NCBI RefSeq assembly: GCF_000187245.1
Contig: NC_027862.1
Coordinates: 930,001-994,000, forward strand
Reading direction: 5' to 3'
DNA from: Ogataea parapolymorpha DL-1
Taxonomy: Eukaryota > Ascomycota > Pichiomycetes > Pichiales > Pichiaceae
Length of the DNA stretch: 64,000 nucleotides
The position numbers and the translations under genes were made by a program. The notes beneath the pieces were generated by a model. It was not told the origin of the DNA and made no database searches. It saw only the letters and a list, made by a program, of their open reading frames with translations. Shown here in pieces: positions 53,700 to 62,315 of the stretch; the first letter of the stretch is position 1; every line of letters starts with the position of its first letter.

Positions 53700-55079
53700 A
53701 TGTCTCATCTAGCGAGCCGAGCGGAAGACGACTTTTTTGCTTTTTCAGATGAGCCTGTAGCCCCACCAAAGAAGAAACGGAAGAAGAAGGATAAGAGGCC
53801 CAAGTCTGAGAGCTCCACTGTGGACGTAGAAGTCCACGAGCCCGAAAAGGGGCCCAAAGAGTTCGCCAAGGAGGAATCTGCAAAATCTGAGTCTCCCTCG
53901 AACAAGGCACAGTATGATAACCTGATAGAGGAGTTAGGGCTTCAGACTGTGGAGGAAAATGTTAAGAAGAGCGTGAGTGTGAAGATGAAGAAAATCAAGA
54001 CTACTGAGACAAACAACGATGATCAGTTCCTCAAAGAGCTCGATAAGGACATTGAGCTGACGCAGCCCGACGGCGAGCTGGATGAGATTTTACAAAAATA
54101 TAGCTCTTCAGAGCATTTGGTGACCCTAAATGGCCGACAGATACCCATCAAGCAGGCACTATTCGCTCTCACCGTGGAGGTCGCTTTGGAAGACGATGAA
54201 CAAATTGGGTTTCATCTTCGTGTTCGTAGCAATGCACAGTTTAAGACTATTTTGCGCGAAATACTCAAACAACTGGAGTTACACAACAGGAATCTTCCTT
54301 CTGGCTGGACAGACGACATCGAATCTCTCGTATTCTACGTGCAGGACCACGATATAATTCTGACCCAGGATTTGCGGGTCGGGTCTCTGCTGCTCTCTGG
54401 TGCACAGCTGCCCGTAAGTGACGCTGGAGATGCGTTTGCGATCACCGCGGTCCTAACTCAAGAGGTCATGGCCCGCAAACAAAGAAGAGAGGCTTCGCTG
54501 GAGAAACTGGCTCAGTCTCAAGATCAAACGGAGGATCTGGACGAAGATGAACTGATTGTAATTATTTTGGATCCCCAGAAAAATAACGAAAAGACATCGC
54601 TCTCTGCAGAGAAGGGAACCACGGTGAAAGAGCTTCTGGATATTTTTTTAGTGCGCATGAATTATCCGGATAGCTTGAAAATTGAGCTTAGACGCGATGG
54701 TCTGGTGCTTGATAAAACCATTCCAGTAGATTTACAGCTGAAAAATAATGATGTCGTTGAGGTGGTTTACAACCTGGAAGACTTGGAATCTTTCGAGGAG
54801 CAGGAAATCACCGTCATTAGCGACGAGGACGTTATGGAGCCTGAACAGTCAAATTATTTTTCTATCAAATTGAAAGGAAAGGATCAAAAGGAAGTCAGAG
54901 CTCAGGTGAACCCAAAAACCAAGATTAAAACGATTGCAGAATTTTATCTGAGCAAGGTAGGCCTAGACCCAAACACCAGGATTCGGCTAGTCTTCGATTA
55001 CGAAGAGCTGGATTTGAGCGCGAATGTGGAGCATACCGAGCTGGAGGACGGTTACTTAGTCGACGTGGAATTACTCTAA
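53700..55079 (+). CDS. ESC2: Esc2/Rad60-type SUMO-like-domain protein
   Basis: Esc2 (Rad60 in fission yeast, NIP45 in mammals) carries SUMO-like domains and acts in genome maintenance and silencing with the Smc5/6-linked SUMO machinery. The 459-residue protein has a polar N terminus with an NLS-like KKKRKKKDKR, a first ubiquitin-like region around 290-350 (ELIVIILDPQKNNEKTSLSAEKGTTVKELLD...) and a terminal SUMO-like domain (about 385-459, SIKLKGKDQKEVRAQVNPKTKIKTIAEFYL) ending without a Gly-Gly, so it is not processed or conjugated. Length equals S. cerevisiae Esc2 (456 aa). The stop overlaps that of CYC2. Confidence 0.87.
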   Translation: MSHLASRAEDDFFAFSDEPVAPPKKKRKKKDKRPKSESSTVDVEVHEPEKGPKEFAKEESAKSESPSNKAQYDNLIEELGLQTVEENVKKSVSVKMKKIKTTETNNDDQFLKELDKDIELTQPDGELDEILQKYSSSEHLVTLNGRQIPIKQALFALTVEVALEDDEQIGFHLRVRSNAQFKTILREILKQLELHNRNLPSGWTDDIESLVFYVQDHDIILTQDLRVGSLLLSGAQLPVSDAGDAFAITAVLTQEVMARKQRREASLEKLAQSQDQTEDLDEDELIVIILDPQKNNEKTSLSAEKGTTVKELLDIFLVRMNYPDSLKIELRRDGLVLDKTIPVDLQLKNNDVVEVVYNLEDLESFEEQEITVISDEDVMEPEQSNYFSIKLKGKDQKEVRAQVNPKTKIKTIAEFYLSKVGLDPNTRIRLVFDYEELDLSANVEHTELEDGYLVDVELL

Positions 55080-56581
55080 ATAAGCCTTTTAATGTTACTT
55101 AATGTCCAGCCTTTGTCTTTAAGCAGGCCGCTAAGGTCTCCTGTGTCTTTTTGTTCTAGATTGTTGAGGTTCGGGCGGCCACTCACATAACTGATAAAAC
55201 CCTCAGGCCCGCAAATAAATGCAAACGACGGGTACACTTGCGGTGGCTGTTTCCTGAAGAAACTAAACTGCTGGAATGCGTTCTGGGGCTGTAGCCGGAT
55301 ATCCAGCTTTGGAATAACGTCCTCTTCCTGCAATGGACGTTCTTCGATCCTCGCTCCCTGGATTTGGTTCTTAACTTCTTGTCTTTTCTGTGCAAGCAGC
55401 TTCTGTCTATAAACTTCTTCGCTGATTTTCACATCCATCAGGCCTGAGAAATTCGGGAGCTGGGGCCTCGACACATGCTTGGCCTCTAGCCTGTCTCCGT
55501 TGTCACTTATAAGATAGGTAAACTTAGCACGTCCGCACTTTTCAGCAAAATAGTTGAGCGTCTTCAGCTGGCTTGGAAGATTAGACTCCTTGCGCAGCGA
55601 AACATAGGCATTGATGAAGCCCTTCGGTGGGTTTGGCGAGTATAGCATCTGGAGTAGAGGCAAAACGCCAGTTCCTGCCGCATAGAACGCCCACGTCTCC
55701 GGCTTTGGGATATTTTCAGGATACTCAGGGTCAGGCTGGATTTTTGACAACAGTGGTTGCAATTGAGGCCTTGCAGGGAATTTATCCAATGGGTGGTACG
55801 GGACCTTATACTCCACAACTGGGCCGCGCAATTCCACCTCGTCTAGCAGCTTGCGGCTCGTCAACCAGCGCGAAAATTCACCACTATCGTATCGCTTGAC
55901 CAAAAGTACAAATTTACCTTCCTCCTCTGGTTTGGTGACTAGTCGCAGATGAGGCTCCTGTGTGTCAGGATCGATTCCCGCAACATACAGAGGCAATGGT
56001 GTATAGTTGCGCACAATGTTGATCTCAGGTTGCTTGATCTCAACACTCCATATTCTTTTTCCATCGAACAGTTGTTGATGGGGAGCCAATATGCTTCCTC
56101 TATTTTTCCTTGTGAGCTCAATTAAATAATGATCCTGATCGACTTGGTACTTGAAAGACACCAGATAAGGCAAAAATCGGTCGGGCAGAAGTAGGTCTGG
56201 AATGGCTTCCTTCTTGTCGGCGGTGAAATAGTTGTATGCATAGAAACCCCAGATCAGAGCACCTCCGACAGCCAAGGAGGGAAGCATTTTCCTCCATTTT
56301 GATGCTTGATGAGACTTACGAATCTGCTCGCTGCGGACCTCCAATGGTGATTGGGGAGCATGAAACTCGTATGTGACACCCTCTTTGTTGTCCTCGGGGT
56401 TATACTCCACTTTCTTTTTCGCTAGCATATTGGATATGCTCGTCTTTATTGGAGGGATGGAGCCAGATGAGCTTACATTTGAGTGCTTTGGGATCTTTTC
56501 CAAATCTCCCGATTCATTTGGCCGTCCCGGAACATTTGAATTGAGACGAACTTGACGTAAAAGCCGCACCCTCCTCAACAT
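55076..56581 (-). CDS. CYC2: Cyc2-type mitochondrial inner-membrane flavoprotein
   Basis: Cyc2 is an NAD(P)H-dependent flavoprotein in the intermembrane space that reduces heme for attachment to cytochrome c. The 501-residue protein has a mitochondrial leader, one transmembrane helix near 99-118 (LPSLAVGGALIWGFYAY), and a ferredoxin-reductase-like domain with the FAD segment YTPLPLYVAGIDPDTQE, GSGEFSRWL-like SGEFSRWL, GTGVLPLLQMLY and a terminal nucleotide-domain tail SFAFICGPEGFISYVSG. Compared with S. cerevisiae Cyc2 (366 aa) it is longer, with an extended polar insertion around 400-440. It converges on ESC2 with overlapping stops. Confidence 0.85.
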   Translation of the reverse strand: MLRRVRLLRQVRLNSNVPGRPNESGDLEKIPKHSNVSSSGSIPPIKTSISNMLAKKKVEYNPEDNKEGVTYEFHAPQSPLEVRSEQIRKSHQASKWRKMLPSLAVGGALIWGFYAYNYFTADKKEAIPDLLLPDRFLPYLVSFKYQVDQDHYLIELTRKNRGSILAPHQQLFDGKRIWSVEIKQPEINIVRNYTPLPLYVAGIDPDTQEPHLRLVTKPEEEGKFVLLVKRYDSGEFSRWLTSRKLLDEVELRGPVVEYKVPYHPLDKFPARPQLQPLLSKIQPDPEYPENIPKPETWAFYAAGTGVLPLLQMLYSPNPPKGFINAYVSLRKESNLPSQLKTLNYFAEKCGRAKFTYLISDNGDRLEAKHVSRPQLPNFSGLMDVKISEEVYRQKLLAQKRQEVKNQIQGARIEERPLQEEDVIPKLDIRLQPQNAFQQFSFFRKQPPQVYPSFAFICGPEGFISYVSGRPNLNNLEQKDTGDLSGLLKDKGWTLSNIKRLI

Positions 56582-56625
56582 AAGAAATGATTAGAATTTA
56601 GAAAGATGTAATCAAATTAATTTTC

Positions 56626-57633
56626 ATGTCTTTTTCCAAAGTGCATACCTTCACAGGGCACACCGATAAATGTTGGTCGATAGATATCGACCGACCTCGC
56701 TCCCTGCTGGCAACTGTGTCTTCAGATAAAACATGTCGCATTTACAACTTGAATACCAAACGACTAGTTGGTGTGCTGGACGATAACACACATACAAAAA
56801 CCATGAGAAGCGTGAAATTCAGGCCAACAGGACCCGTTCCATCATTGGCAATTGGATCTTTTGACTCCACAATCTCGATCTGGAGCAAGGAGGATGAAGA
56901 CTGGGTCTTGATGGCAATAATTGAAGGTCACGAAAACGAAGTCAAGAGCGTTGACTGGTCGCACGATGGACTCTACCTGGCCTCATGTTCCAGGGATAAA
57001 TCGATCTGGATTTGGGAAGCGGACGATAGTAATGAAGAGTTTGAGTGTATCAGCGTCATTCAAGAGCATGAACAGGACGTCAAGAACGTTTCGTGGCATC
57101 CGACCAAAAATATTCTGTGTTCCAGCTCGTATGACGATACTTGTCGTGTTTTCAAGCAAGACGACTACGACGAGGATGAATGGGTATGTGTGGCTAATTG
57201 CCAAGGTGCCAATGGAACAGTGTGGTGTTCCGATTGGGAGAAAAAGGATACATTCAGATTTGCCAATTGTAGCGACGATTCATTACTAAGAATATGGAAA
57301 AAGACTAGTTCAGACCAGGAGGGCACCGCCAACGGCAAACTACCTTCCACTCTCAAGTCCGAGGAGGAGTGGGCCTTAGAGGCCACTCTACCAAAGATCC
57401 ACACAATGCCTGTGTACGGGATTGCATGGAATACGAATGGGTTGCTTGCCAGTTGTGGATCGGACGGCCGAATAGTCGTTTATTCGGAGGAGGAAGGCGA
57501 ATGGAAGGTTCTTGCTGTTCAGGAGTTGGGACATGGCGTCTTTGAGATCAATTGTATAAAGTGGTGGAACGAGAATACGCTCCTGACCGCGGGCGACGAT
57601 GGAGCGGTCAACATGTGGACGCTGAGCATATAG
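56626..57633 (+). CDS. CIA1: Cia1 WD40 protein of cytosolic iron-sulfur assembly
   Basis: Cia1 is the WD40 scaffold of the CIA targeting complex that inserts Fe-S clusters into cytosolic and nuclear apoproteins. The 335-residue protein is a seven-bladed propeller: GHTDKCWSIDID, MRSVKFRPTG, GHENEVKSVDWSHDGLYLASCSRDKSIWIWE, EHEQDVKNVSWHPTKNILCSSSYDDTCRVF, WCSDWEKKD, VYGIAWNTNGLLASCGSDGRIVVY and INCIKWWNENTLLTAGDDGAVNMW. Length equals S. cerevisiae Cia1 (330 aa). Its stop is 4 bp from that of PEP12 on the other strand. Confidence 0.95.
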   Translation: MSFSKVHTFTGHTDKCWSIDIDRPRSLLATVSSDKTCRIYNLNTKRLVGVLDDNTHTKTMRSVKFRPTGPVPSLAIGSFDSTISIWSKEDEDWVLMAIIEGHENEVKSVDWSHDGLYLASCSRDKSIWIWEADDSNEEFECISVIQEHEQDVKNVSWHPTKNILCSSSYDDTCRVFKQDDYDEDEWVCVANCQGANGTVWCSDWEKKDTFRFANCSDDSLLRIWKKTSSDQEGTANGKLPSTLKSEEEWALEATLPKIHTMPVYGIAWNTNGLLASCGSDGRIVVYSEEEGEWKVLAVQELGHGVFEINCIKWWNENTLLTAGDDGAVNMWTLSI

Positions 57634-57637
57634 TTGT

Positions 57638-58447
57638 TTATGCCACAACGATTAGCACTAGGAACAGGAATACCACACTCACAATTACCGAGAGCCAGAA
57701 GCAAAGTTTCCGCTTGTTCCTTTGGTAGCGGTCTGCCTTATGAAGGTGTTTCGACGCGCGCTGGGTATCATGTAATGTACTGTATAGATTGGACTCGATG
57801 TTATCTATCAACCCACCCTGTTCGACCACTATATTCGACAAATCGTGGAATATTTGATTGAGCTCTTCTATTCCCTGCGAAATGTTCTCGATGTCTCGTT
57901 CTCTTTCCTCGATAAGAGCCCGTTGATACTCAACTTCCTCTGCATTCAAAGGTTCGTACTCAATGACAACCTGCTGCTGCTGCTGCTGTTCCCGTGACGA
58001 TGGCTCTGACCCGCCTTCTGTTTCGTGTGAAATGAGACTGGCGCTCTTCTCATTCATCTTTTTTTCCAGAGAGGTGTAGAGTGATTGCAGTTCGTTGAAA
58101 TCTTGTAAAGCCCGCTTCAAACTTGTGTTCAGTTTATCTTTCACAAAAGTTTGTGATTTATTGAGCAATGAAGGATCTAATTGATTCAGTCTTCGCGTGT
58201 CATCCGAAACACTCTTGAACAGCTCAAAAAGCCGCGATATAAGCTTGGAAGAATTTTGATGGTACTTTTGCGCATTCTGATCTTTATCGATTGCATCCTG
58301 GAGAAAGTTGAGGTTCTTATTTAGGTTGCTTAGACCATTGTTGACATCGAGAAGAGTGTTGCTAATCTGGCGGTTGATATCGTCAAATTCGGGAACATCC
58401 TGATACAACGGCTGTTCTTCTAAAGTGATAGCGTCAAACGAGCTCAT
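57638..58447 (-). CDS. PEP12: Pep12-type Qa-SNARE (syntaxin)
   Basis: This tail-anchored endosomal syntaxin mediates Golgi-to-endosome fusion. The 269-residue protein has an N-terminal helical Habc region (about 20-135), a Gln-rich linker (six CAG-coded Gln, 154-159), the SNARE motif (about 177-239, zero-layer Gln210 in VVEQGGLIDNIE) and a C-terminal transmembrane anchor (248-268). Pep12 is favoured over the vacuolar Vam3 on length and tail; both are possible. Upstream, a perfect GGTGCA-TGCACC inverted repeat lies at 58515-58530. Confidence 0.83.
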   Translation of the reverse strand: MSSFDAITLEEQPLYQDVPEFDDINRQISNTLLDVNNGLSNLNKNLNFLQDAIDKDQNAQKYHQNSSKLISRLFELFKSVSDDTRRLNQLDPSLLNKSQTFVKDKLNTSLKRALQDFNELQSLYTSLEKKMNEKSASLISHETEGGSEPSSREQQQQQQVVIEYEPLNAEEVEYQRALIEERERDIENISQGIEELNQIFHDLSNIVVEQGGLIDNIESNLYSTLHDTQRASKHLHKADRYQRNKRKLCFWLSVIVSVVFLFLVLIVVA

Positions 58448-58514
58448 TATATTTGTAATTATTCTACACTATAAAAAAACATGAATTAGTGAGTGATTTC
58501 GATTTTTGAGAGGT

Positions 58515-58530
58515 GGTGCACCCTTGCACC
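58515..58530. promoter_or_regulatory. GGTGCA-CCCT-TGCACC inverted repeat upstream of PEP12
   Basis: Perfect 6-nt arms with a 4-nt spacer, 68 bp before the PEP12 start and just after the bZIP gene end. It contains TGCACCC, the core recognised by Aft-type iron regulators in S. cerevisiae. Functional meaning is unknown. Confidence 0.35.
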
Positions 58531-58553
58531 ATATAGTAAAGGTTAGGCGATAG

Positions 58554-59594
58554 TTAGGGTTGGCCATCCTGGAGATTAATCTGCGCTAGAAGTTCTGTGA
58601 CTGTATCTGTGACCGCACACTTGCTCACCTCCTCTTTGAGCCTCAGCAGCAGATTCTCTAGTTGTCTATTTTTCTCAAGAAGTTCAGCGTTTTTTTGAGC
58701 TAGTATATCATTGTCCTGTTGCAACTTCTCTTGTTGAACTTTCTTCTTCTGCCGACATTTGAAGGCAGCAATCCTATTTCTTTCCAATATCCGTTGTTTT
58801 TTCCACGCCGACGTCCCGTGTATTGGTCCTGCGTTTGGATTAAAGATAACCTCATTGTTGTAAAATAACTGCTGCTGCGGCACCCCCTGTTCGTTGACAT
58901 GTAGGTCGTTCTCTTCCTCTGTTTTGACTTTCTTGGGATCGTTCTTGTGGCACATCATACTGATTTGTCCTATTTGGCCGTTAGAAATAGAGACTCTTCT
59001 GCGAAGTGGAATATGGTGGGAAGCGGACACAGGCGTCGAGCTCTGCGATTCTGGGTCGGTCATCACATTGGCAGGGACATAGTTGGAAGCGTATGGTGGA
59101 GCCACTTCGTGGGGCAAAACACCGGCCTGCGGTAAAGAAAGCGAAGGCGACCAGTTGTCTGCAGGAACTTGTTGATTTGGAGGGTATGGATATGGGTATT
59201 CCAAAATGGGAGGGTTGGTCATGAGGAGATTTTGGAAATCGTTAGGGTCTAAGTGGAAGTTCTCAAAGCTTCTTCGGCTAACATGCTCAGATTTCACGTT
59301 TGAGTTAAGTAGAGAAGCGCCAGTCTGATAGGATGAGTCTTCCGATGTGGCAGTGGTAGTGGTGGAGGTGCTTGGTATCCCACTGTCTTGCGATGTGTTG
59401 TCTGTGACCTCTGTAGTCGTGGATACACTTAGCCCAGGCTGTGTTTGATCGATGATGTTCATGGCAAACGCTAGTTGGTCAGATTGTGGTTCTCCAGTTT
59501 GCATCATGGGAGGCACCCATGTACTTTCAGTCTTGATGGAAATGCTCACGGGTTCCCCGTTCGACGTTGTTGTATCCGAAGAAAACATGGGCAC
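58554..59594 (-). CDS. ATF/CREB-type bZIP transcription factor
   Basis: The 346-residue protein has a C-terminal bZIP: basic region about 265-286 (WKKQRILERNRIAAFKCRQKKK, with the DNA-contact set Asn273, Ala276, Ala277, Cys280, Arg281) followed by leucine heptads to about 325. The N-terminal part is Ser/Thr/Pro-rich with a tyrosine/proline-rich patch (ILEYPYPYPPNQQ, 130-142) and potential stress-kinase SP/TP sites. The basic region is closest to ATF/CREB proteins such as Aca1, Cst6 and Sko1 rather than to Yap- or Gcn4-type factors. Which of these it corresponds to is not settled; osmotic or carbon-stress regulation is a guess from the family. Confidence 0.82.
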   Translation of the reverse strand: MPMFSSDTTTSNGEPVSISIKTESTWVPPMMQTGEPQSDQLAFAMNIIDQTQPGLSVSTTTEVTDNTSQDSGIPSTSTTTTATSEDSSYQTGASLLNSNVKSEHVSRRSFENFHLDPNDFQNLLMTNPPILEYPYPYPPNQQVPADNWSPSLSLPQAGVLPHEVAPPYASNYVPANVMTDPESQSSTPVSASHHIPLRRRVSISNGQIGQISMMCHKNDPKKVKTEEENDLHVNEQGVPQQQLFYNNEVIFNPNAGPIHGTSAWKKQRILERNRIAAFKCRQKKKVQQEKLQQDNDILAQKNAELLEKNRQLENLLLRLKEEVSKCAVTDTVTELLAQINLQDGQP

Positions 59595-60016
59595 CTATTA
59601 TAAAAAACTATGGCTCTATTTCTTGTCTCTTTTATTAAAAGTCGTTTTCTTTCTTTTTGCTTACTTTAATTAAACTAAAGTTCTTTTTTTCACTTGTGGA
59701 GATTAATATGTGACCCAACAATTAGCGACATAATCAGGGTGACAAATAGGGTACTTATTTTTTTTCGTATCTACATTTAGTATAGCAGGGTTGCTTTCCG
59801 AACAATTTACCGAGCTATTAACGCCGACCTGTTGGCTAGTTAGCTCTTTTCACATGGGCACACTAGAGAAAAAATTAGGTATTCCGGAAAGAAAGTCCGG
59901 AAAGGGTAAACCCTTCTAATACAATTTATCCGAACTGCGTTCTAGTATAATCTATACTGACAATGTACCGTTGAGTTGAAATAATAAATAAAGTTAAAAT
60001 AAATAGGGATCCGCCG
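59595..60016. promoter_or_regulatory. 422-bp upstream region of the bZIP gene
   Basis: Long, AT-rich promoter-like DNA between two minus-strand genes, with T-rich runs at 59685-59692 and 59758-59765 and a short GGAAAGAAAGTCCGGAAAGGG direct repeat-like patch near 59885-59905. No coding or RNA signal. A long leader is common for regulated transcription factors. Confidence 0.4.
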
Positions 60017-60757
60017 CTAGTCCTGATGGCTTCTGCGTCTCAATTTGGCGAGGCGATCGTATTCGCCGCTTAATATTCTCTCGACAATAACTTGGTCGTC
60101 TTTTTGGAAGCCAACATAATCAAACTCGTACGATTCGGGATTGCCATATTTTTTGAATGTATCCAAAACAGCGGTGTCATTGTCTTCTTCCGCCTTGCTG
60201 CGCACCCGGTATAACAATTCACGTCTGGCCCATTCCGAAACATCCATATCTTCTCTCCAAATAATCGCAACGAGCAGGGCAATGCATCCAGGAACAAATA
60301 AATAATGGGCAATATTTTCCCACCCTTCTTTCTGGTCACCTTCTCTCACTATCTTCCATCTGATTTCTCCCGTAGCAGTGTCTTCATACGGAATCTTGTC
60401 AATGATGAGTCCCGATGATGCCTTTAGCTTGGCTAGGTCCTTGTCGTTTGCTGAATATAGCCTTTCGTGCTCCTTTGGCAAGCTGAAAGCCTCGACAATT
60501 CCTAAATTCCGTCTGCCTGCATAGCTGTTTAAATATGCAATCTTCTTGAGCTCTTCCTCTGAAGGCTTTCGGCTTGATCCGTCTTCATTTTGGAATATGT
60601 GGTCATAATCTTTGAACGAGTCCAGTAATTCCCGACATTTCTGCTCAGCAGAGAGGTTGAAAGCCAGCAGCGGCTTGGATGAGTGGAGCCCTCTGGTTCT
60701 CGCACCGAATATGAGTGATTTTGGCGTTAGCCATGTGTATTTTGATGGTCTAAACAT
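60017..60757 (-). CDS. Mitochondrial single-pass protein, possible complex I ESSS/NDUFB11-type subunit
   Basis: The 246-residue protein has a basic N-terminal leader (MFRPSKYTWLTPKSLIFGARTR), a hydrophilic matrix-type part, one transmembrane helix at about 149-167 (IAHYLFVPGCIALLVAIIW) and a charged tail. Directly after the helix, DMDVSEWARRELLYRV (170-185) mirrors the ESSS/NDUFB11 pattern of a membrane helix followed by an acidic spot and EWxRREAxR. A complex I subunit is therefore the best guess, in keeping with the NB6M gene at 3.8 kb. The long N-terminal part has no counterpart in mammalian NDUFB11, and the assignment is tentative. Confidence 0.6.
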   Translation of the reverse strand: MFRPSKYTWLTPKSLIFGARTRGLHSSKPLLAFNLSAEQKCRELLDSFKDYDHIFQNEDGSSRKPSEEELKKIAYLNSYAGRRNLGIVEAFSLPKEHERLYSANDKDLAKLKASSGLIIDKIPYEDTATGEIRWKIVREGDQKEGWENIAHYLFVPGCIALLVAIIWREDMDVSEWARRELLYRVRSKAEEDNDTAVLDTFKKYGNPESYEFDYVGFQKDDQVIVERILSGEYDRLAKLRRRSHQD

Positions 60758-61142
60758 AAAGAGAAAAGTATTTATCCCCTCAATTTATCGAGCGAGAAGT
60801 GGGGAACCGAATTTAGATCTTCTTTTTTCAGGTATTTTTATTAGCGAGTGCACACCTATGCACCTTGAAGTCAAAAAAGAGCCTAGTGCAGTTATGCACG
60901 AGACAGATAGCAGGTGAGTGAAGATAAGGATATAATAGCAGGGCTCGGCCCAAGCCTTAGCTATTGTGAAGCTTGTTTTAGGTGGATTTTCATGCAAAAG
61001 CTTTCTCGTATGCGTTGCTGCCTCCATGTTAATCCTAATCGCCCTCGTTTTAGAGATCGCTCTCGAATAGTGCGAGTGGATTTTTAAGGCTGTGGTATAT
61101 TTTTTGTTTTTATTTTGAAGTAGTTGTGACAATACGAACAGT
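60758..61142. promoter_or_regulatory. Divergent promoter region, 385 bp
   Basis: It separates the mitochondrial protein gene (minus) from the unknown gene at 61143 (plus). It contains AGTGCA..TGCACC (60847-60864), similar to the repeat before PEP12. An 80-codon minus-strand frame within it is not convincing and is listed as rejected. Confidence 0.45.
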
Positions 61143-61877
61143 ATGTCCAAAGATCTTATTGACATGAAGACGGATCTCTTAGCAGATTTTCACGCTTACC
61201 ATGCTGCTTGTAGCAAGATTTGGGAACTCGAGGTGCTAAATATGCGTCGACTCGATTGGATCAAAACTATCTCGCACCTTATTAACGTTATACAGATTAT
61301 CAACGACGTGGAACAGCAACATAGCCAAAAGCTCAAGGAGCTGAACAATTTGCGGCGCACATCGAAACAAAAGCAAACACCGTTTTTGACATCGAGACCA
61401 ACCGGTCTTACGCCTCTTGCTGTTCGAGCCGGGAAAACAGCCGTCAAATCAAGCCTGCCAACAAATACCCCAATTAAACGATTTCCATCCAGAACAAGTA
61501 CTCCTGTCTCAGCATCTGTGACAACACCATCTAGCGTGCGTAAAACTCTACTCAAAGCCGCGAAGACGCCTCAGAGTGTGTCGGCCAAAACAAGGTCTAT
61601 TTTCGAGGACGACGACGAAAACGAGGAAGACGCGTTGCCCGATCTCAAAACAGTTGTCCGCCCAAAAATTCAGCTAAAGCGTAAAAACCTGGAAACATCC
61701 GTGCATGATTCGTCTCCGTCAAAACAAACGGACGATGAGTTTACTTCGCCTATTTACAAACGGATCAAACAGACTCAAGAACGCAATTCTGTCTCATTCA
61801 AAGCCCCAGCAGCCACAGTTATCAGTCCTCTGAAGCGACGTAATGAGAATTTGAAAAGCAGTATTTTTGGCCGCTGA
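61143..61877 (+). CDS. Unknown basic protein with N-terminal helical domain
   Basis: The 244-residue protein is not recognised. Residues 1-70 form a predicted helical bundle or coiled coil (LADFHAYHAACSKIWELEVLNMRRLDWIKTI then HLINVIQIINDVEQQHSQKLKELNNL). The rest is disordered, basic, rich in Ser/Thr-Pro pairs (RTSTPVS, TTPSS, KTPQS, SSPSK, FTSPIYKR, VISPLKRR), typical of cyclin-kinase targets. One acidic patch (FEDDDENEED, 155-164) is present. Repeated SP-K/R motifs point to a nuclear or spindle/kinetochore role, which is only a guess. It converges on DYN2, 14 bp away. Confidence 0.7.
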   Translation: MSKDLIDMKTDLLADFHAYHAACSKIWELEVLNMRRLDWIKTISHLINVIQIINDVEQQHSQKLKELNNLRRTSKQKQTPFLTSRPTGLTPLAVRAGKTAVKSSLPTNTPIKRFPSRTSTPVSASVTTPSSVRKTLLKAAKTPQSVSAKTRSIFEDDDENEEDALPDLKTVVRPKIQLKRKNLETSVHDSSPSKQTDDEFTSPIYKRIKQTQERNSVSFKAPAATVISPLKRRNENLKSSIFGR

Positions 61878-61891
61878 TTGATTATGTATGC

Positions 61892-62245
61892 TTAGCTCGT
61901 CTTAAACAACTGAAAAGCTCTATCTCCAATGTAAAAATAAATGAAGTTTCCTGCTTCGTGAGAGACAAATGACCCAAAATTCTTTCCCACTATGCAATGC
62001 CAAGTAGTTCCATACTGCTTATCCATCTCTTTTTTAAGGTATGCTGATAATTCTGCATTTTTCTTGTAAGATTGCAAGGCCTTTTCCGTCAGGTTGAAAA
62101 CGACTTCTTGCATGTCCGTCGACTGAGTTGTTAGATATTGATACTACCACTTACCATGTCCGAAGACTTGAGAATTGCTGAGTTGTTAATTATTTATCAT
62201 TTGTAACTTACGGTCCACCTTCTTTGTTTCTTCCAGATCGCTCAT
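61892..62245 (-). CDS. DYN2: Dynein light chain LC8 type, two introns
   Basis: LC8 is a hub protein dimer in dynein and nuclear pore complexes. The 95-residue protein is assembled from exons 62212-62245, 62155-62177 (23 nt) and 61892-62122. The assembled N terminus, VDPILKSSDMSTDMQ, aligns with S. cerevisiae Dyn2 TPIVKASDITDKL. The body has the LC8 core YGTTWHCIVGKNFGSFVSHEAGNFIYFYIGDRAFQLFK. S. cerevisiae DYN2 is also a two-intron gene. Without splicing only a 73-residue fragment lacking the first strand would be read. Confidence 0.95.
62123..62154 (-). other. DYN2 intron 2, 32 nt
   Basis: Donor GTAAGT, branch-like TCTAAC, acceptor TAACAACTCAG end. Phase 0, between SSDM and STDM. It is among the shortest spliceosomal introns one would expect in a yeast. 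Confidence 0.9.
62178..62211 (-). other. DYN2 intron 1, 34 nt
   Basis: Donor GTAAGT, branch-like ATTAAC, acceptor with the same TAACAACTCAG as intron 2. It splits the proline codon in VD-P-ILKSS (phase 1). Confidence 0.9.
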
Positions 62246-62315
62246 TCCAAAAAGATAAAGTTATGGTTTTTTGATATACTTCTGTATTTTCCCCCGCGAA
62301 GGCAAAATAAAATTT

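Noticed and set aside
57971..57988. (CTG)6 microsatellite
   Set aside because: It is coding sequence for six glutamines in the PEP12 linker, a common and unremarkable feature.
60785..61027. 80-codon minus-strand frame with a hydrophobic stretch
   Set aside because: It would leave under 30 bp for the promoter of the next gene, has no family likeness, and contains the TGCACC element.
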